Assembly (NCBI GenBank): GCA_037501455.1
Contig: CM074860.1
Span: 42,542,501-42,606,500 of the forward strand
Direction of reading: 5' to 3'
DNA from: Lantana camara
Taxonomy: Eukaryota > Streptophyta > Magnoliopsida > Lamiales > Verbenaceae
DNA: 64,000 bases
Position 1 is the stretch's first letter; each line of letters starts with the position of its first letter. Shown here piece after piece: positions 36,513 through 49,040 of this stretch. The notes under the pieces were generated by a model, which had not been told where the DNA came from, searched no databases, and saw nothing but the letters and a program-made list of their open reading frames with translations. The translations under genes and the position numbers were made by a program.

Positions 36513-36548
36513 AAGGGGTGCTCGAAGAAATATGGTAGTAGTGTCCCA
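36513..36548 (+). other. Filler sequence at the G/B deletion junction
   Basis: 31 bases (36513-36543) are identical to 39047-39077 in B's own interior, 2.5 kb downstream, followed by TCCCA of unknown source. They join LTR G to the middle of B's 5' LTR. Confidence 0.8.
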
Positions 36549-37231
36549 TGAATGTTAAAGAATGAATGAATGTTAATGAATTACACGAGGTGTTGGTTGG
36601 AGATGATGCACGCCCACTCGCCGACCATTAATGACCTTGATCTAATGTAAATGAATCGTTATAATCCCTTTTGATGATTTCTATTTGCCCACTTGGGAAA
36701 TCCTTTAAAAACCTCACTTGGGATTATAGCTGGCATGTGACTGTTAAATACTGTCGTATATTATACTTATGCCCTGTTTTTATACCCACCAGTCCCTTTT
36801 GGACTGAACCCGATTGGCTTTCAGTTGTGTTGTGCAGGTGTCGAGGGAGCTAGGCGGGATTTCGAGTCATAGGTCTTGCATTTGCTTTTAACCCTTGTAT
36901 TTTGGTCTTACACTCACTTTTCGCACTTTTGATCATTGTATATGAACGATAATGGAGCGTACTTGTTTGTTGAGCTGTGACGGCATTTGATAATGTATAT
37001 GGATCATTTTTGGATTTTGATTACTCATTGTTTATATAATAGCTAGTTATTGCTTCCATATTTGTAATTACTCTGATGCTTTGGTTCAAGGGTTAGTCCC
37101 GCCTAGCTTAGAGTGTGTGTTTGTCCCCGTTCGCCGTGATTTGGCTCGGGTATGGATCGTCCATTTCATGTTCAGGTCGGGTCACGGTGCGGGGGATGTG
37201 GTACCTTGCGTTCGGGTGCTAAATCCTTAAG

Positions 37232-37244
37232 TGGTATCAGAGCC
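37232..37244 (+). other. tRNA-iMet primer-binding site of B
   Basis: TGGTATCAGAGCC, eight bases (TCCTTAAG) after the truncated 5' LTR. Confidence 0.92.
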
Positions 37245-40132
37245 CGGTTGCAAAACCGGTGTTCTCGAGTCGTGTTTGAGTCAGTCTAGGTCGTACGGCT
37301 TAGGAACTATATGACAACGTGTGCATTGCATCAATCTTGAACCTGAAATTTGGCTTTTCTTTTTTGAATTTTATTGGACTGTCTGTTGCATTAACATATG
37401 GATCCTTGCCTTGAGTGTTGAAAATGTGTCATGAGCATGCACTAATCGCATGCATATACTCTTGAAGTAAGCTATGACTTATAGATTATGGAGATAATAT
37501 CAAACCACGGCCAGGTTCTACAACAAAGATGATCGATTGCAAGCTTTTCTGAGACATGGAAGATGGGCAGGATACTTCGGGAAGAATGTAGAGAATTAGA
37601 GATGTGAGGCTTTCCAGATGGAGCTAGAGTGCAAGGATTAAGATTCGGAATGGGAAGATTGAATCTAGAGATGCGATGGCAGAGGGACATTTGGTGAAAT
37701 CGGAATAGGAGTTAATCATGGGATAGTTGTGACTCAAAAGACCAATTTATGTGAATCTACTACTTGGAGTGTTTTAATTGGATTCAACGGGATCACTCAC
37801 CCTAAGGAATGAAGTGAACAAAACCTTGAATGTATTTTGGTACCGGATTTGGATCATTGAAGAGGTATCAATAATTAAGACGAGCTAAGGAAAAGGGGGT
37901 CCGGTAGGAGTTGTGCACCAAGGGTCTACAAAGAAGGACTTCGAACTAAGTCTAGTGATTAGAAGTCGGGTTTCTAGAAGGCAAGTACCTAGGTAAATAT
38001 GAATAGAGGGAAGGTGGCTATATTGAGAACGGGATATAAGTTCGTTTTTCCAAATCCAAGCTGAATTGTCATGTTGTGAAGTTGAATTGGAAGATAGGGA
38101 GCAACAAATGGAAATGGTAAAGAAAGGCAAACACTCCTTGCAAGGAAATCATGCGCTCAAGTATAAGCAATTGGAGGTGAATTGAATTTACAAAGGATAA
38201 GTGCGAGATTCTTGATCGAGATGACGATTAGAAGTAAAGGTCCAATTTCGAGTAGAAGTGTGGATGCTAACTCCGTGGACGTGGGAGAATTAGGGATCAA
38301 GAAATTGCAATCTTGGATAGTGGAAGGTACTAGCGATTTACAAAGAGTCATGGAACTCTCGAAGACCGTGGGAAAGGCAAGGAATAATTACCAAGTCAAA
38401 TGACCTTGGGATCGGAAGAACGAGGAAAGCTACCGAGCTAATAACTTACCTCATTGGTGGCAAGTTCCAAAACATTCATAGCACGTGAATCATACTTAGC
38501 ATCAATTATTTATTCTTCTTCACTTATGTTGTGCGTGCAGTTTTATTTGATTTCGTTGCTCTAATGTGCGTGTAATTGCTTGAGGTAAATGTGACACATG
38601 CATTGCCATCTTTACCCGACATGCATTTTAGTGTTTACTTGATAGGAAGCTCTGGCACCTCATTTGTCAAGTATATCTTCGCTCGGACCATATCTGAGTT
38701 AAGGGAAAGGAAATGATAGGGTGGCACATGACAAGAAAGACGATTTGGGAAATAAAGAACTTTAGGTAAGGGGTAGGTTGGTGGAAGGAACTCCGAAGGA
38801 AGGTGAGATTAGATTTGGCTTCGGAGTGTTCGAATTGAATGAGAATAGAGGAAGGAGTCCCGCACCTCAAGAGGAGTAGAAGAGATATGGAAAGGTGAAA
38901 ACCTTGGGTCGTCATTGGGGTTAAAACCCTCTATAATGGAAGTGGCTCCTCAAGAATTTCAATGAGAGAAGGATTAGTGGAGTTTGACATGTAAGGGCAA
39001 AAATTTTAAGGGGGAGAGCACGATCGAGAGATAAATTGGAGGATGGAAGGGGTGCTCGAAGAAATATGGTAGTAGTGACAATGGGGATGCAAATTAAAGA
39101 GGATCTGGAAATCCTAATGGTGATCATTGGAAATGAATAAGACGATTGTAATGGTTAAGTTGTTAAGAGAGAAGTTACGATGCCAAATTCGGGTGAAGAT
39201 TTTTCGAGATATAAAGAAAAAGGGTTTATTGAACATTTCTATGTCTGGGATTCCGATTTGGGGGTAATGAAATTATACGGGAGTTTCTGTGACCTCCTAA
39301 GTTAGAATTAACAGGGAAAAATTGAATCAAGCTATTATATGAGGGGATGGTGTCGATCAAGATTTATTCAATAAAGTATGAAGGGGTCCGAGACAATATT
39401 ATTAAGTTATCGATTATATCAAAGGTGATCCAGAAGGAAACTTAAGAAGGGACCAAATAGAAAAGGAGGATAATTGGAAGATTACATCAAGCTTCAAGAA
39501 TCATCAAGAACCTTCTGTCTTCGGTTAAGGAAATATGGGACCAGTTATCGAATATAACATTGAAGGGGTCAAAGGGAATGAACGGACAATAGGAACGGAA
39601 GGTGGGAAAAGATTTGTGTTGAGAGAGACCATAAGAATAAACATCATAAGGTCGGGATCGAATCATCAAGTTTGCCCAGAGTGGTTACCCTCGGGGATAT
39701 GTTGAGCACCGATTTGGATAAGGATTGAAGAAGTTGGGTAGCAGTACAAGTTAGAAAGGATCTAAGAATATACTCCTTAAAGAATTCATCAATCGCTTCA
39801 CCGGGGAACCCTGAAGAGGTTCAAGACAAGCTGGGCACTGAGTTACATTCAGGACAGATCATACCTTGGACAACGACAACTCACAAATCTGAATTTTGCA
39901 CCTACGGTGAACGGTACTTATAGCATTCATGATACATGCATCCATGCAAATTTAACGTACATAATTTTTATGTTAGGTGCTTTGATCTTGTACTGTGTTA
40001 AATTACTTGGAGTAATTGAAAATCAATGTGGGCGACATTTATTACTTCCTTTGGGTGCCTTACGTGATTTTAAATTTGGTTTTGCGTGAGTTGCTTGGGA
40101 GTATTGGAGACTTCCTTGTTTTATTTTCGGTT

Positions 40133-40292
40133 GAGAGACGGGGTGCTCTCTTTGTTTGTAAGAGACGGAGATTCTCTTATTTTTATTTGAGAGACGGGGT
40201 ACTCTCTTTACTTGCGAGAGACGGGGTTCTCTCATTGCTGCTCGAGAGACGGGGCTCTCTCCTTGTTGCTTGTGAGAGACGGGAAATCTCTC
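40133..40292 (+). repeat. Six mini-hairpins before the purine tract of B
   Basis: Six units of the form GAGAGACGGGGNNCTCTC, spaced by T-rich TTGTTGCTTG-like linkers, period about 28. Confidence 0.9.
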
Positions 40293-40339
40293 ATTGTTTG
40301 TTTTCAGGCATGTTGTGAATCCGAGGACGGATTCTTTTT

Positions 40340-40352
40340 AAGGGGGAGAGAT
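40340..40352 (+). other. Polypurine tract of B
   Basis: AAGGGGGAGAGAT lies directly against TGTAACGCCCC of the 3' LTR. Confidence 0.9.
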
Positions 40353-42480
40353 TGTAACGCCCCGGTTTTTCGTTTTAACTAATGTGTCATTTTTTGTTTA
40401 TAAATTGTGCAATTTAATCATTTAATTATATGATTAATTGTTTTTAAATGTGTTATATATGTTTTAAACTATAGAATGTTGTTATTTTAATGTAATTCAT
40501 TTTATTTTAATTTGATACTTAGTGTTTAATTTCTTAATCAAGGTTTCATGTTACCATAACTATTTCGGTAATTTCGCTAATTAATTTCAACATGTTATTA
40601 GTTGGCTTTAATTTATTTAAAATGGAATTTAAGTTTTAGTAATTAATTTATAACGTTAAGAATTCATTCATGTGCATGAGTGTTCTATTTGTGCTTCGTT
40701 CTTATATGTAATGATATCGAAATGTCGTGGAAATTTAGTATGTCGTAAATATATATGTTATGAACAGGCCTATATGCTCGGTTTATGTTTTCGAACTCAA
40801 TTGACGTGTTAACGAATTTAATTTGATTTTTGGAACCAAGTCGGGGGCTAACGAGCAATTAGCGCACCCTTGGTTCCGTACGTGATATCTTGAGCTCGGG
40901 AGTTCGGATTCGAATTCCGTCACCTCCGTTGCCTTCGTATCGACGATTTGGAGACAATGGAACAAGCCTCATACCTTTTTGAAGTCATTAAGACCTTCGA
41001 AATCCAACCGTAACGGACAACTCGTGCAAGAAGAGCTCCTTTTGTTGACTAGTCTTCATGGTGGGACCCTTTTTACTCAACCTAACCTAACTAAAGCTTA
41101 ACCATGACTTTTGTACCTTGAGTTAAGCCTTTCTCCTCCCTTTTAGCAGCAAAAACCGAGCTAAATATCTTCCCCTTTTCTGCTGGAATTGATCGAGAGA
41201 GAGGAAGAGAAGAAAGGAAGAAAATGCTTGGCCATTCTTGTGATTTTGAGCTCAAATCACCTCCCTTCTTCTTCAAATCTTCAAGGTATGAATATTTATG
41301 TCTCCTCTAATCTTTTATGCTTGATTTCATCTACTTACAACATGAATTGGATCAGATTTGGTTAGGGTTTGAGTTATGAGTTTGTATGAACTTTTAGGGA
41401 TTTTTGTTCTTGTGACCTATTTACTTGTGTAGATGATTTTCTTGCTTATACATGATTATATGAGCTTGTTTCTTGGCATATTTCTTTCCTAACTGATAGT
41501 ATATGATTTTAGGAGGATTTTATCTCTTGCCCCTTTGATAAAATTATGAGATTTGGGGCTTCAAACTTGATGTTCAAAACTGCCTACCTTAATAGTGCAC
41601 ATGAACATTTTCATGACATAATATCATCTTTTATGCATTCATATCATGCTTGTGCATTGCCGTGCATCATATATGGTTTATTAAGAGTCTTGAGTCTCAC
41701 CTCACCTCTCTTGCACAGATTTTGAGTCCGTTGGAGACGAGGCCGGTCTGTGAGGCTCGAGTGTTCTCCTTGTTGCCGTTTAAGGTGGGTTTCTCTTCTA
41801 CTTAGATAAAACGACCCGATATATCTCCCTATGTGAAAAGTTTTAAGCCAAAGTAATACGATATATATATATTGAGTCTTTTATCGAGTAAATGATTGCA
41901 AACGTAAAACCCTTATTTCTTGAACCCTACCTAATGTTTTGGCGAGAATGAATGAATGTTATGCACTGAATGGGGCCCAGGGGCTTGGTGTGAGTGGGGA
42001 CCCGAGGAGGCAAGGGCTGACGGTAAACCCTCACACTAGTCCCACCAATGAACGGCGTAATCGGACCTCGTTAGGAGTTAGCGAGGAATGGACGCTGAGT
42101 GCCATCTGGGCAGTCATGTTCCCCTTTTGGTCAATGAATGGGTGGTTGGGCCTTGCAAACCCGCCACCAACCCGGAGGAAGAAGGTGTAAATGTTGTTGA
42201 ATGCGTACGAAAGAATAATTGCATGAAAAGAATGAATGAATGTTAAAGAATGAATGAATGTTAATGAATTACACGAGGTGTTGGTTGGAGATGATGCACG
42301 CCCACTCGCCGGGCCACTAATGACCTTGATCTAATGTAAATGAATCGATATAATCCCTTTTGATGTTTTCTATTTGCCCACTTGGGAAATCCTTTAAAAA
42401 CCTCACTTGGGATTATAACTTGCATGTGACTGTTAAATACTGTCGTATATTATACTTATGCCCTGTTTTTATACCCACCA
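40353..42480 (+). repeat. 3' LTR of B, left part
   Basis: Opens TGTAACGCCCCGG. It holds the GGAACCAAG/CTTGGTTCC hairpin (40832-40877), a 5' splice-like site TCAAG|GTATGA (41285/41286) and a 66-nt exon-like block (41719-41784). Against the LTRs of A it lacks about 1.1 kb near 41590, the part that in A carries the hairpin cluster. It is broken at CACCA (42476-42480) by element A and resumes at 52998-53429. Confidence 0.9.
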
Positions 42481-45400
42481 TGTAACGCCCCCGTTTTTCA
42501 GTTTAAGTAATGTGACGTATGTGTTTATAAATTGCGCAATTTAATTATTTAATTATATGATTACTTGTTCATAAGTGTTTATATTTGTTTTAAACTATAA
42601 ACTATTTCTATTCTAATTTAATTCATTTTATTTTACCTTGATACTTAGTGTTTAAATTTTCAATTAGGGTTTCATGTTACCTTAAATATTTCGGTAATTT
42701 CGTTAATTAATTTCACCATGTTAATAGTTTGTTTAATTTATTTAATATGGAATTTAAGTTTAGTAATTTATTCATAACTATATGAATTCGTTCATGCGCG
42801 TGAGTGTTCTATTTGTGCTTCGTTCACATATGTATTGATGTCGAAATGTCGTGAAAATTTAATATGTTGTAAATATGTGTGTTATGAACATGCCTATATG
42901 CTCGGTTTATATTTTCGGATTCATTTGACGTGTTTATGAATTTAATTTTAATTGTGGAACCAAGTCGGGGGCTAACGAGCAATTAGCGCACCCTTGGTTC
43001 CGCGCGTGATATCTTGAGCTCGGGAATTCGGATTCGAATTCCGTCAACTCCGTTGCCTTCGTATCGACGATTCGGAGACAATGGAACAAGCCTCATACCT
43101 TTTTGAAATCATTAAGACCTCCAAAATCCAACCGTAACGGACAACTCGTGCAAGAAGAACTCCTTTTTGGTTGACTAGTCTTCTTGGTGGGTCCCCATAA
43201 CCCCTCTTAACTTAACCACACCTTAACCATGACTTTGGTGCCTAGAGCTAACTCCTTCCTCTCCCTTTTAGCAGCAAGAACCGAACCATATCCCCTTCAT
43301 TTCTGCAGCTACTGATCGAGAGAGAGAGATAGAGGAGAAGAGAGAAACCTTGGCCATCCTTTGTGATTTTGAGCTCAAATCACCATCTTCCTTCACTAAA
43401 ACTTCAAGGTATGAATATTTATGTCTTCTCTACTCAATTATGCTTGATTTCATCTATTTAAAACATGATTTGGATCAGATTTGATTAGGGTTTGAATTAT
43501 GAGATTGGTATGAACTTTTAGGGATTTTTGCTCTTGTGACCTATATGTTTGTGTGGCTGAATTTCTTGCTTATATGTGATCATATGAACTTGTTTCTTGG
43601 CTTATTTCTTTCCTAACTCATAGTATATGATGTTAGGAGGATTTCATCTTTTGCTCCTTTTATGAAATAATGAGATATGGAGCTCCAAACTTGATGTTCA
43701 AACTGTTTCCCCTGTTTTCGAACTGCTGTGTGAGATTTGGTGTTGTTGCATGATCATATGGCCTCCATTTCGTGTGAAAATGCATGGAGTTGATGTACAC
43801 TCATTATTCTATATGTTAGCATTCATGCTTTAAGTATTTGGTTCCATTTGAAGCCCCAAAACCGAAATACATGGCCTGTTTCTATGCATGCACCATGACA
43901 GATTTGTTGCTGTTGCCTATGTGAGGTTGTTGGTCATTCTAATGTGCTTTAAATGGTACCATTTTGCATATATATGATGTATATAAGTTGTTTAGTATGT
44001 TAGCATGCATTCCCCAAAGTTTCAGATCCAAATTCAAGCCCTAAGTACTTGATCAAGGCCTGATAGAATCATTAGGGCTCATATGTCCGATTGTAGCGAC
44101 CCAGTTTTGTTTCACGGTTTCGATGATCTTAACGTGTGATTTAGCTTTTGCACTCTAAATGAAAAATGTTCATAACATGACAAATATGTTGTATATTAAG
44201 TTTCAGAGCATTTGGAGTTCATTTGGTATGCCTTTGGATTGATTTTGTATGAGTTCAGTTTTACCGGTTAAATTGTTCGAGTGGTTTGGTTCTGTACCGT
44301 GACACCCCCGTGTCTCATTTACTCATAAGAGTGAGACACGGGCGTGTCACACCTGCTGGCTAGTTCTGTACTGAGCCACGCCCGTGGCTCAGTTGGGCAA
44401 GGGTTGGTGACACCCCCGTGTCACTTCCCATGCGCAGTCTTCGTTACTTCCTCTTCGGTTTTTGATTTGTTTCACCTCCTTAATGATTTTATCTCCTTTT
44501 GTGTTAAACTATGAACTTGTTTTGCTATGTGTTAGGAGTATTGTGATTCAATTTCGTGGCATTTGGATGAGTTATAGGTATGCTTTTGCTTATTGCCGTT
44601 TATGTATGTTTATATGTCATTTATGAATCGCATCATTTATTTTCTATACCATATGACTTCTTCTTGTTGTCAAACCTTGGATATATGCTATGTTATGTAA
44701 TATGAAGTATGTGGTAGCATTATGGAAGAGCTTGAACATGTTCTATGCTCCTATTTGAATTCTTGAAATAAATTGATTGGGAATATGAATTGAATGATAA
44801 TGAATGAATGAATTGGTTATATGATTTTCATGACTTAATATGATCTTTATGCCTTCATATCATGCTTGAGCATTGCCGTGCGTCATATATGGTTCATTTA
44901 GAGTCTTGAGTCTCACGAACACGTCTTGTGGTCTTTTGTACAGTTTGTCTCCAGGGTGGAGAGCTTTTGATCGTTCAAGCACTTGATAACTCGTTCCTTG
45001 TTTCATCACGGTTAAGGTGAGGGTGTTTTTGTTTTAGCTATATAACAAACCCTACAACCCTTATGTGAAGAGCTTTGGCCAAAAACCTTATGATTATATA
45101 TATATGGTTTTCAAATAAAGTTATTGAGTAAATTCTTCTGAGTTATACCTACGAGCGTATATAAGCTTAAAAATGGTTTTGTAATGAGGCTATGCTCCAA
45201 ACCGTGGGTCTTCATGCTAGCTATGGATTAGGATGACACGGAGAGGTACGTATATAGCATATGCCGAATTACACGGTAAGGTATGATTTCTTATAGTATG
45301 TATCATATGTATGTATTGATATGTTTTGGCGAGATTATGTAAAGATGTTATGTTCACGGGCCCCGGGACTTAGTATATGTGGCTAACCGAGGAAGCAAGG

Positions 45401-46439
45401 GCTGACGGGGATCCCCTATACTAGTCCCACTATTAAACAGCGGTACTGGACCTCGTCAGGAGATTGGCGGGGAAAGGGAGCTGAGTGCCATCTGGGGAGT
45501 CATGTAACCCCTTTTGGTCAAAGATCGGGTGGTCGGACCTTGCAAACCCACCACCAACCCGGAGGAAGAAGGTTGGATATGATTATGATATGATTATGCT
45601 TATGTTTATGTATATGTATGATTATGCACCGTGCGGGAATGCCGGGATCCGGATTGCCCAAACGAATATGTTTATGATATGATTTATGGTCTGTGTGTAC
45701 TATGACGTATTGCATGGTCACCTATTGAAAATATTATTGATATTTGTCGTACACGGTCGGAGTTTGGATGGAGGTTGTGCACGCTCACTCGCCGAGCCTT
45801 ATATTTATGTACGATTTATGAATGAAATGAATTTAATATGACTTAGTCGTAAAGTTCGAGCATTGATTATCTGTATTCTTACCCTTAGTGGGAACTAATT
45901 CCAAATAAAACCTTGCTCGGAATTTATGACTTGCATGTGCATGTTTTATATATATGTATCGCTCCTGCTCACTCAGTCTTCTAGAGACTGACCCCTCTCC
46001 CTCCCCATTCTTTTAGTGTGCAGGTTTGATCTTTGGAGTTCGGGCTAGGCGGAGGTGTTGGAGTTTTAAGTTGGTCGAGTTAGGTTATGAGAGTCTTTGC
46101 ACTCACTCATGTATTGAATTTATGTCAGTATCGATTCTTTGGTATCATGAATTTGAATAATTATGAAATTCTTAGTGAATTGCTCTTACGGGGTATTGTT
46201 ATATTTCAAAAGAGGCCTGAAGAGCCCAAATTCCGTTTATGATTGGTATGTTTGAACTCTGGCTTTTCTGCATTATATTTTAAGGATTGGTAACCGTTGT
46301 CTAGCTCCGCCTGGCTTAGGAAAGTTTTTATGTTTGTCTCCCGTTCGCTAGGGTTTGATACGGGTGCGGATTTACTATTTCGTTACTCGTGTTGAGCCTT
46401 AGTGCGGGGGATGTGGTGCCTCACGTGCGGGGTGCTACA
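42481..46439 (+). repeat. 5' LTR of A
   Basis: It contains the hairpin 42956-43001, the 5' splice-like site TTCAAG|GTATGA (43408/43409), the hairpin cluster 44299-44424, the exon-like block 44955-45016, and TGTGCAG|GTTTGATC (to 46023) after a CAGTC/GACTG hairpin. It ends GCGGGGTGCTACA. Confidence 0.95.
44299..44424 (+). repeat. Cluster of three GC-rich hairpins in A's LTR
   Basis: Arms 44299-44317 and 44332-44350 pair over 19 bases with one mismatch (GTGACACCCCCGTGTCTCA against TGAGACACGGGCGTGTCAC). 44370-44393 is a perfect 10-bp stem, ACTGAGCCAC-GCCC-GTGGCTCAGT. 44407-44424 is GTGACAC-CCCC-GTGTCAC. The cluster is repeated in the right LTR at 50852-50977. Confidence 0.92.
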
Positions 46440-46447
46440 TCCTTAAG

Positions 46448-46460
46448 TGGTATCAGAGCC
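46448..46460 (+). other. tRNA-iMet primer-binding site of A
   Basis: TGGTATCAGAGCC, eight bases after the 5' LTR. Confidence 0.94.
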
Positions 46461-48819
46461 CGGTTGCAAAACCGGTGTTCTTGAGTCATGTTGGAGTCAG
46501 TTTAAGTCGAACGGCATAGGGACTATGTGATATTGTGTGTATTGCATCGATCTTGAATATGGGATTTGGCTTCTCTTAAGAATTTTGTTGAATCACTTGT
46601 TGCATCTTATACGGATTCTTGTCTTTCGTATCGAATATGTGTCATGAGCATGCACTAATCGCATGCATCTATTCTTGAAGTAAGCTGTGATTTATAGGTT
46701 ATAAAGATACTATCAAACCCTGGTCAAGTTCTACGACAAAGAAGATCGATTGCAAACTCTCTGAGACATGGAAGATGAGCAGGATACTCTGGGAAGAATG
46801 TAGCGAATTAGAGATGTGAGACGTCCCAAATGGAGCTAGAGTCAAGGATGAGGATTCGGGATGGGAAAATTGAATCTAGAGATGCGATGGCAGAGAGACA
46901 TTTGGTGAAATCGGAATAGGAGATAATCATGGGATTGTTGGGACTCAGAAGACTAAATTATGAGAGTCTGCTACTTGGAGTGTTTTAATTGGATTCAGCA
47001 AGATTTGTCAACCTAAAGAATGAAGTGAACGAGTCTTGAAGATATTTTGATCCCGGATGAGATCGTTGAAGAGGTCTCAATAGTTAGGAGAGACTCAGAT
47101 AAAATGGGCCCGGTAGGAGCTGTGTACCTGGGGTCGACAAGAAGGATTTCTGATTAAGCCTATTGAATTGAAATTAAGTCTGTCGAAGTTAAGATCGGGA
47201 AGAATTGGACTTGGGTGCTCTGGATTTTGATCGTGATGGGAAACTCGTAATAAATAGTCACGGTAATCTTAAGCAAGGGGTTGAGTGGGAGATGAGCTTG
47301 TTCTTCCAAAACCCAAGCTGAATTGCCATGTTGTGAAGTAAAATGGAAGATATGAAGCAACAAATGGAAATGGTAAAGAAAGGCAATCACTCCTTGAAAG
47401 GAAATCACGCGCTCAAATGTAAGCAGTTGGAGGTGAATTGAACTTTCTAAAAGGGTAAGTGCGGGTTTCTTGATTGAGACGACGATAAGAAGTAAAGGTC
47501 GAATTTGGAGAATAAATTGGATGTTAACTCCGTGGAAGTGGAAGATACAAGTTGATTTATAAAGATGTATGGGAATCTCAAAGACCGTGGGAAAGGCAAG
47601 GAATAATTACCAAGTCAAAGTAACCGCGGGACTCGGAGTAACAAGGAAAAGCTGTCGAGCTAACTACTTACCCCATTGGTGACAGGTTCCAAAGCATTCA
47701 TAGCACGTGCATCATATTTTGCATTAATTATTTATTCTCTTGATCTTATGTTATTCGTGCATTTCTAATTGGTTTTGTTGCGCTAATGTGTGGTATAATT
47801 GCTTGGTGTAAACGTGACACATGCATTGCCATCTTTACCCAACATGCATTTTAGTGTTTACTCGATAGGAAGTCCTTTCGTCTCAACTATCAAGTATCAG
47901 TTCAATCAAGCTGCATCTGAGTTATGAGGAAGAGAAATGGGATTTACTCATCGAGAATTTCGATAAAAGAAGAATCAATGGAGTTCAACCCGGGACAACA
48001 GAAATTTAAGGGGGAGAGCACAACCGAAGAACAAATTGGACGATTAAAAAGGTGCTCGAAGAAATGTTTTAGTGGGAATGACGAAATTACAAATTTAGGA
48101 AGACCTGGAAGTCCTATTAGTGATGATCGGAGATAACTAAGGTGGCGTGAATGGTTAAGTGTTAAGAGGAGAACTAAGTTATTAAATTCGGGTTGAAGTC
48201 CATCATTAGGAATGAAGGAAATGGTTTGAAGAATGTTCCTATGTATGGAACATGGATCTGGGGATAACAGAACTATAAGGGAGCGTCTGGAAACTCCTAA
48301 GTCAGAATTGACAAGAGAGAGTGTCGAATCAAGTTGGCATATGATGGAATGATGGCGATCATGAGTAACCCAATAGGGTACAAAGAGGGGGTTCAATAAT
48401 GACACTATTATCACGTCCTTGGTTAGTCCCACGATAATTCGGAAGAAACCAAATCGGAGAAGATGATCCTTAAAGGATTTATCAATACCGAGGAACGTTG
48501 AAGAGGTTCAAGACAAGCTGACCACTGAGCTATCTTCAGGATAGAGCCTACACTGGACAACGGCAACTCTCAGTTCTAAATTTTGAAACTTCGGTGAACG
48601 GTACTTATAGCATTCATGATACATGCATCCATGCAATTTTAACTTATGTAATTTTTATGTTAGGTGCGGTAATCTTGTATTGTGTTAAATTACTTGGAAT
48701 AATTGGAAATTAATGTGGGTGACGTTTATTACTTGCTTTGGGTACCTTACGTGATTTTAAATTTGGTTTTGCGTGAGTTGCTTGGGAGTATTGGAGACTT
48801 CCCTGCTTTATTTTCGGTT

Positions 48820-48980
48820 AAGAGACGGGGATTCTCTTATTTTTGTTTGAGAGACGGGGTACTCTCTTTGTTAGCGAGAGACGGGGTTCTCTCATTGTTG
48901 TTGGAGAGACGGGGTTCTCTCATTGCTGCTTGAGAGACGGGGCTCTCTCCTTGTTGTTTGTGAGAGACGGGGAATCTCTC
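48820..48980 (+). repeat. Six mini-hairpins before the purine tract of A
   Basis: Six units of (G/A)AGAGACGGGGNNCTCT(C/T), the first having the compensated pair A...T in place of G...C at the outer position. The linkers are T-rich. Confidence 0.9.
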
Positions 48981-49027
48981 ATTGTTTGATTTCAAGCGTG
49001 TTTTGAATCCGAGGACGGATTCTTTTT

Positions 49028-49040
49028 AAGGGGGAGAGAT
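49028..49040 (+). other. Polypurine tract of A
   Basis: AAGGGGGAGAGAT lies against TGTAACGCCCCC of the 3' LTR. Confidence 0.93.

Larger units (their letters stand above)
37224..40352 (+). mobile_element. Interior of B (non-coding)
   Basis: Collinear with the interiors of A and E. About 38049-38181 keeps the short frame shared with E (ELSCCEVELEDREQQMEMVK). The block near 38700-38880 aligns with an open frame of E at 54206-54613 but has stops and shifts. No gag, protease, reverse transcriptase or integrase motif is seen. Confidence 0.8.
46440..49040 (+). mobile_element. Interior of A (non-coding)
   Basis: 2.6 kb, collinear with the interiors of B and E. A short frame at 47352-47438 (MKQQMEMVKKGNHSLKGNHA...) is shared with B and E. 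The longest open stretch is antisense (47944-48432) and has no counterpart kept open in B, so it is not called. Confidence 0.85.

Noticed and set aside
34875..37223. One intact 2.3-kb 5' LTR of element B starting at 34875
   Set aside because: The first 1.6 kb does not match B's 3' LTR start. It is LTR G joined to B's LTR through a filler sequence.
46448..46470. tRNA gene fragment
   Set aside because: Only the 3' end complement of initiator tRNA-Met is present, next to an LTR: a primer-binding site, not a gene.
47944..48432. 162-codon antisense frame in A's interior
   Set aside because: The collinear region of B has no matching open frame, and there is no recognised motif.
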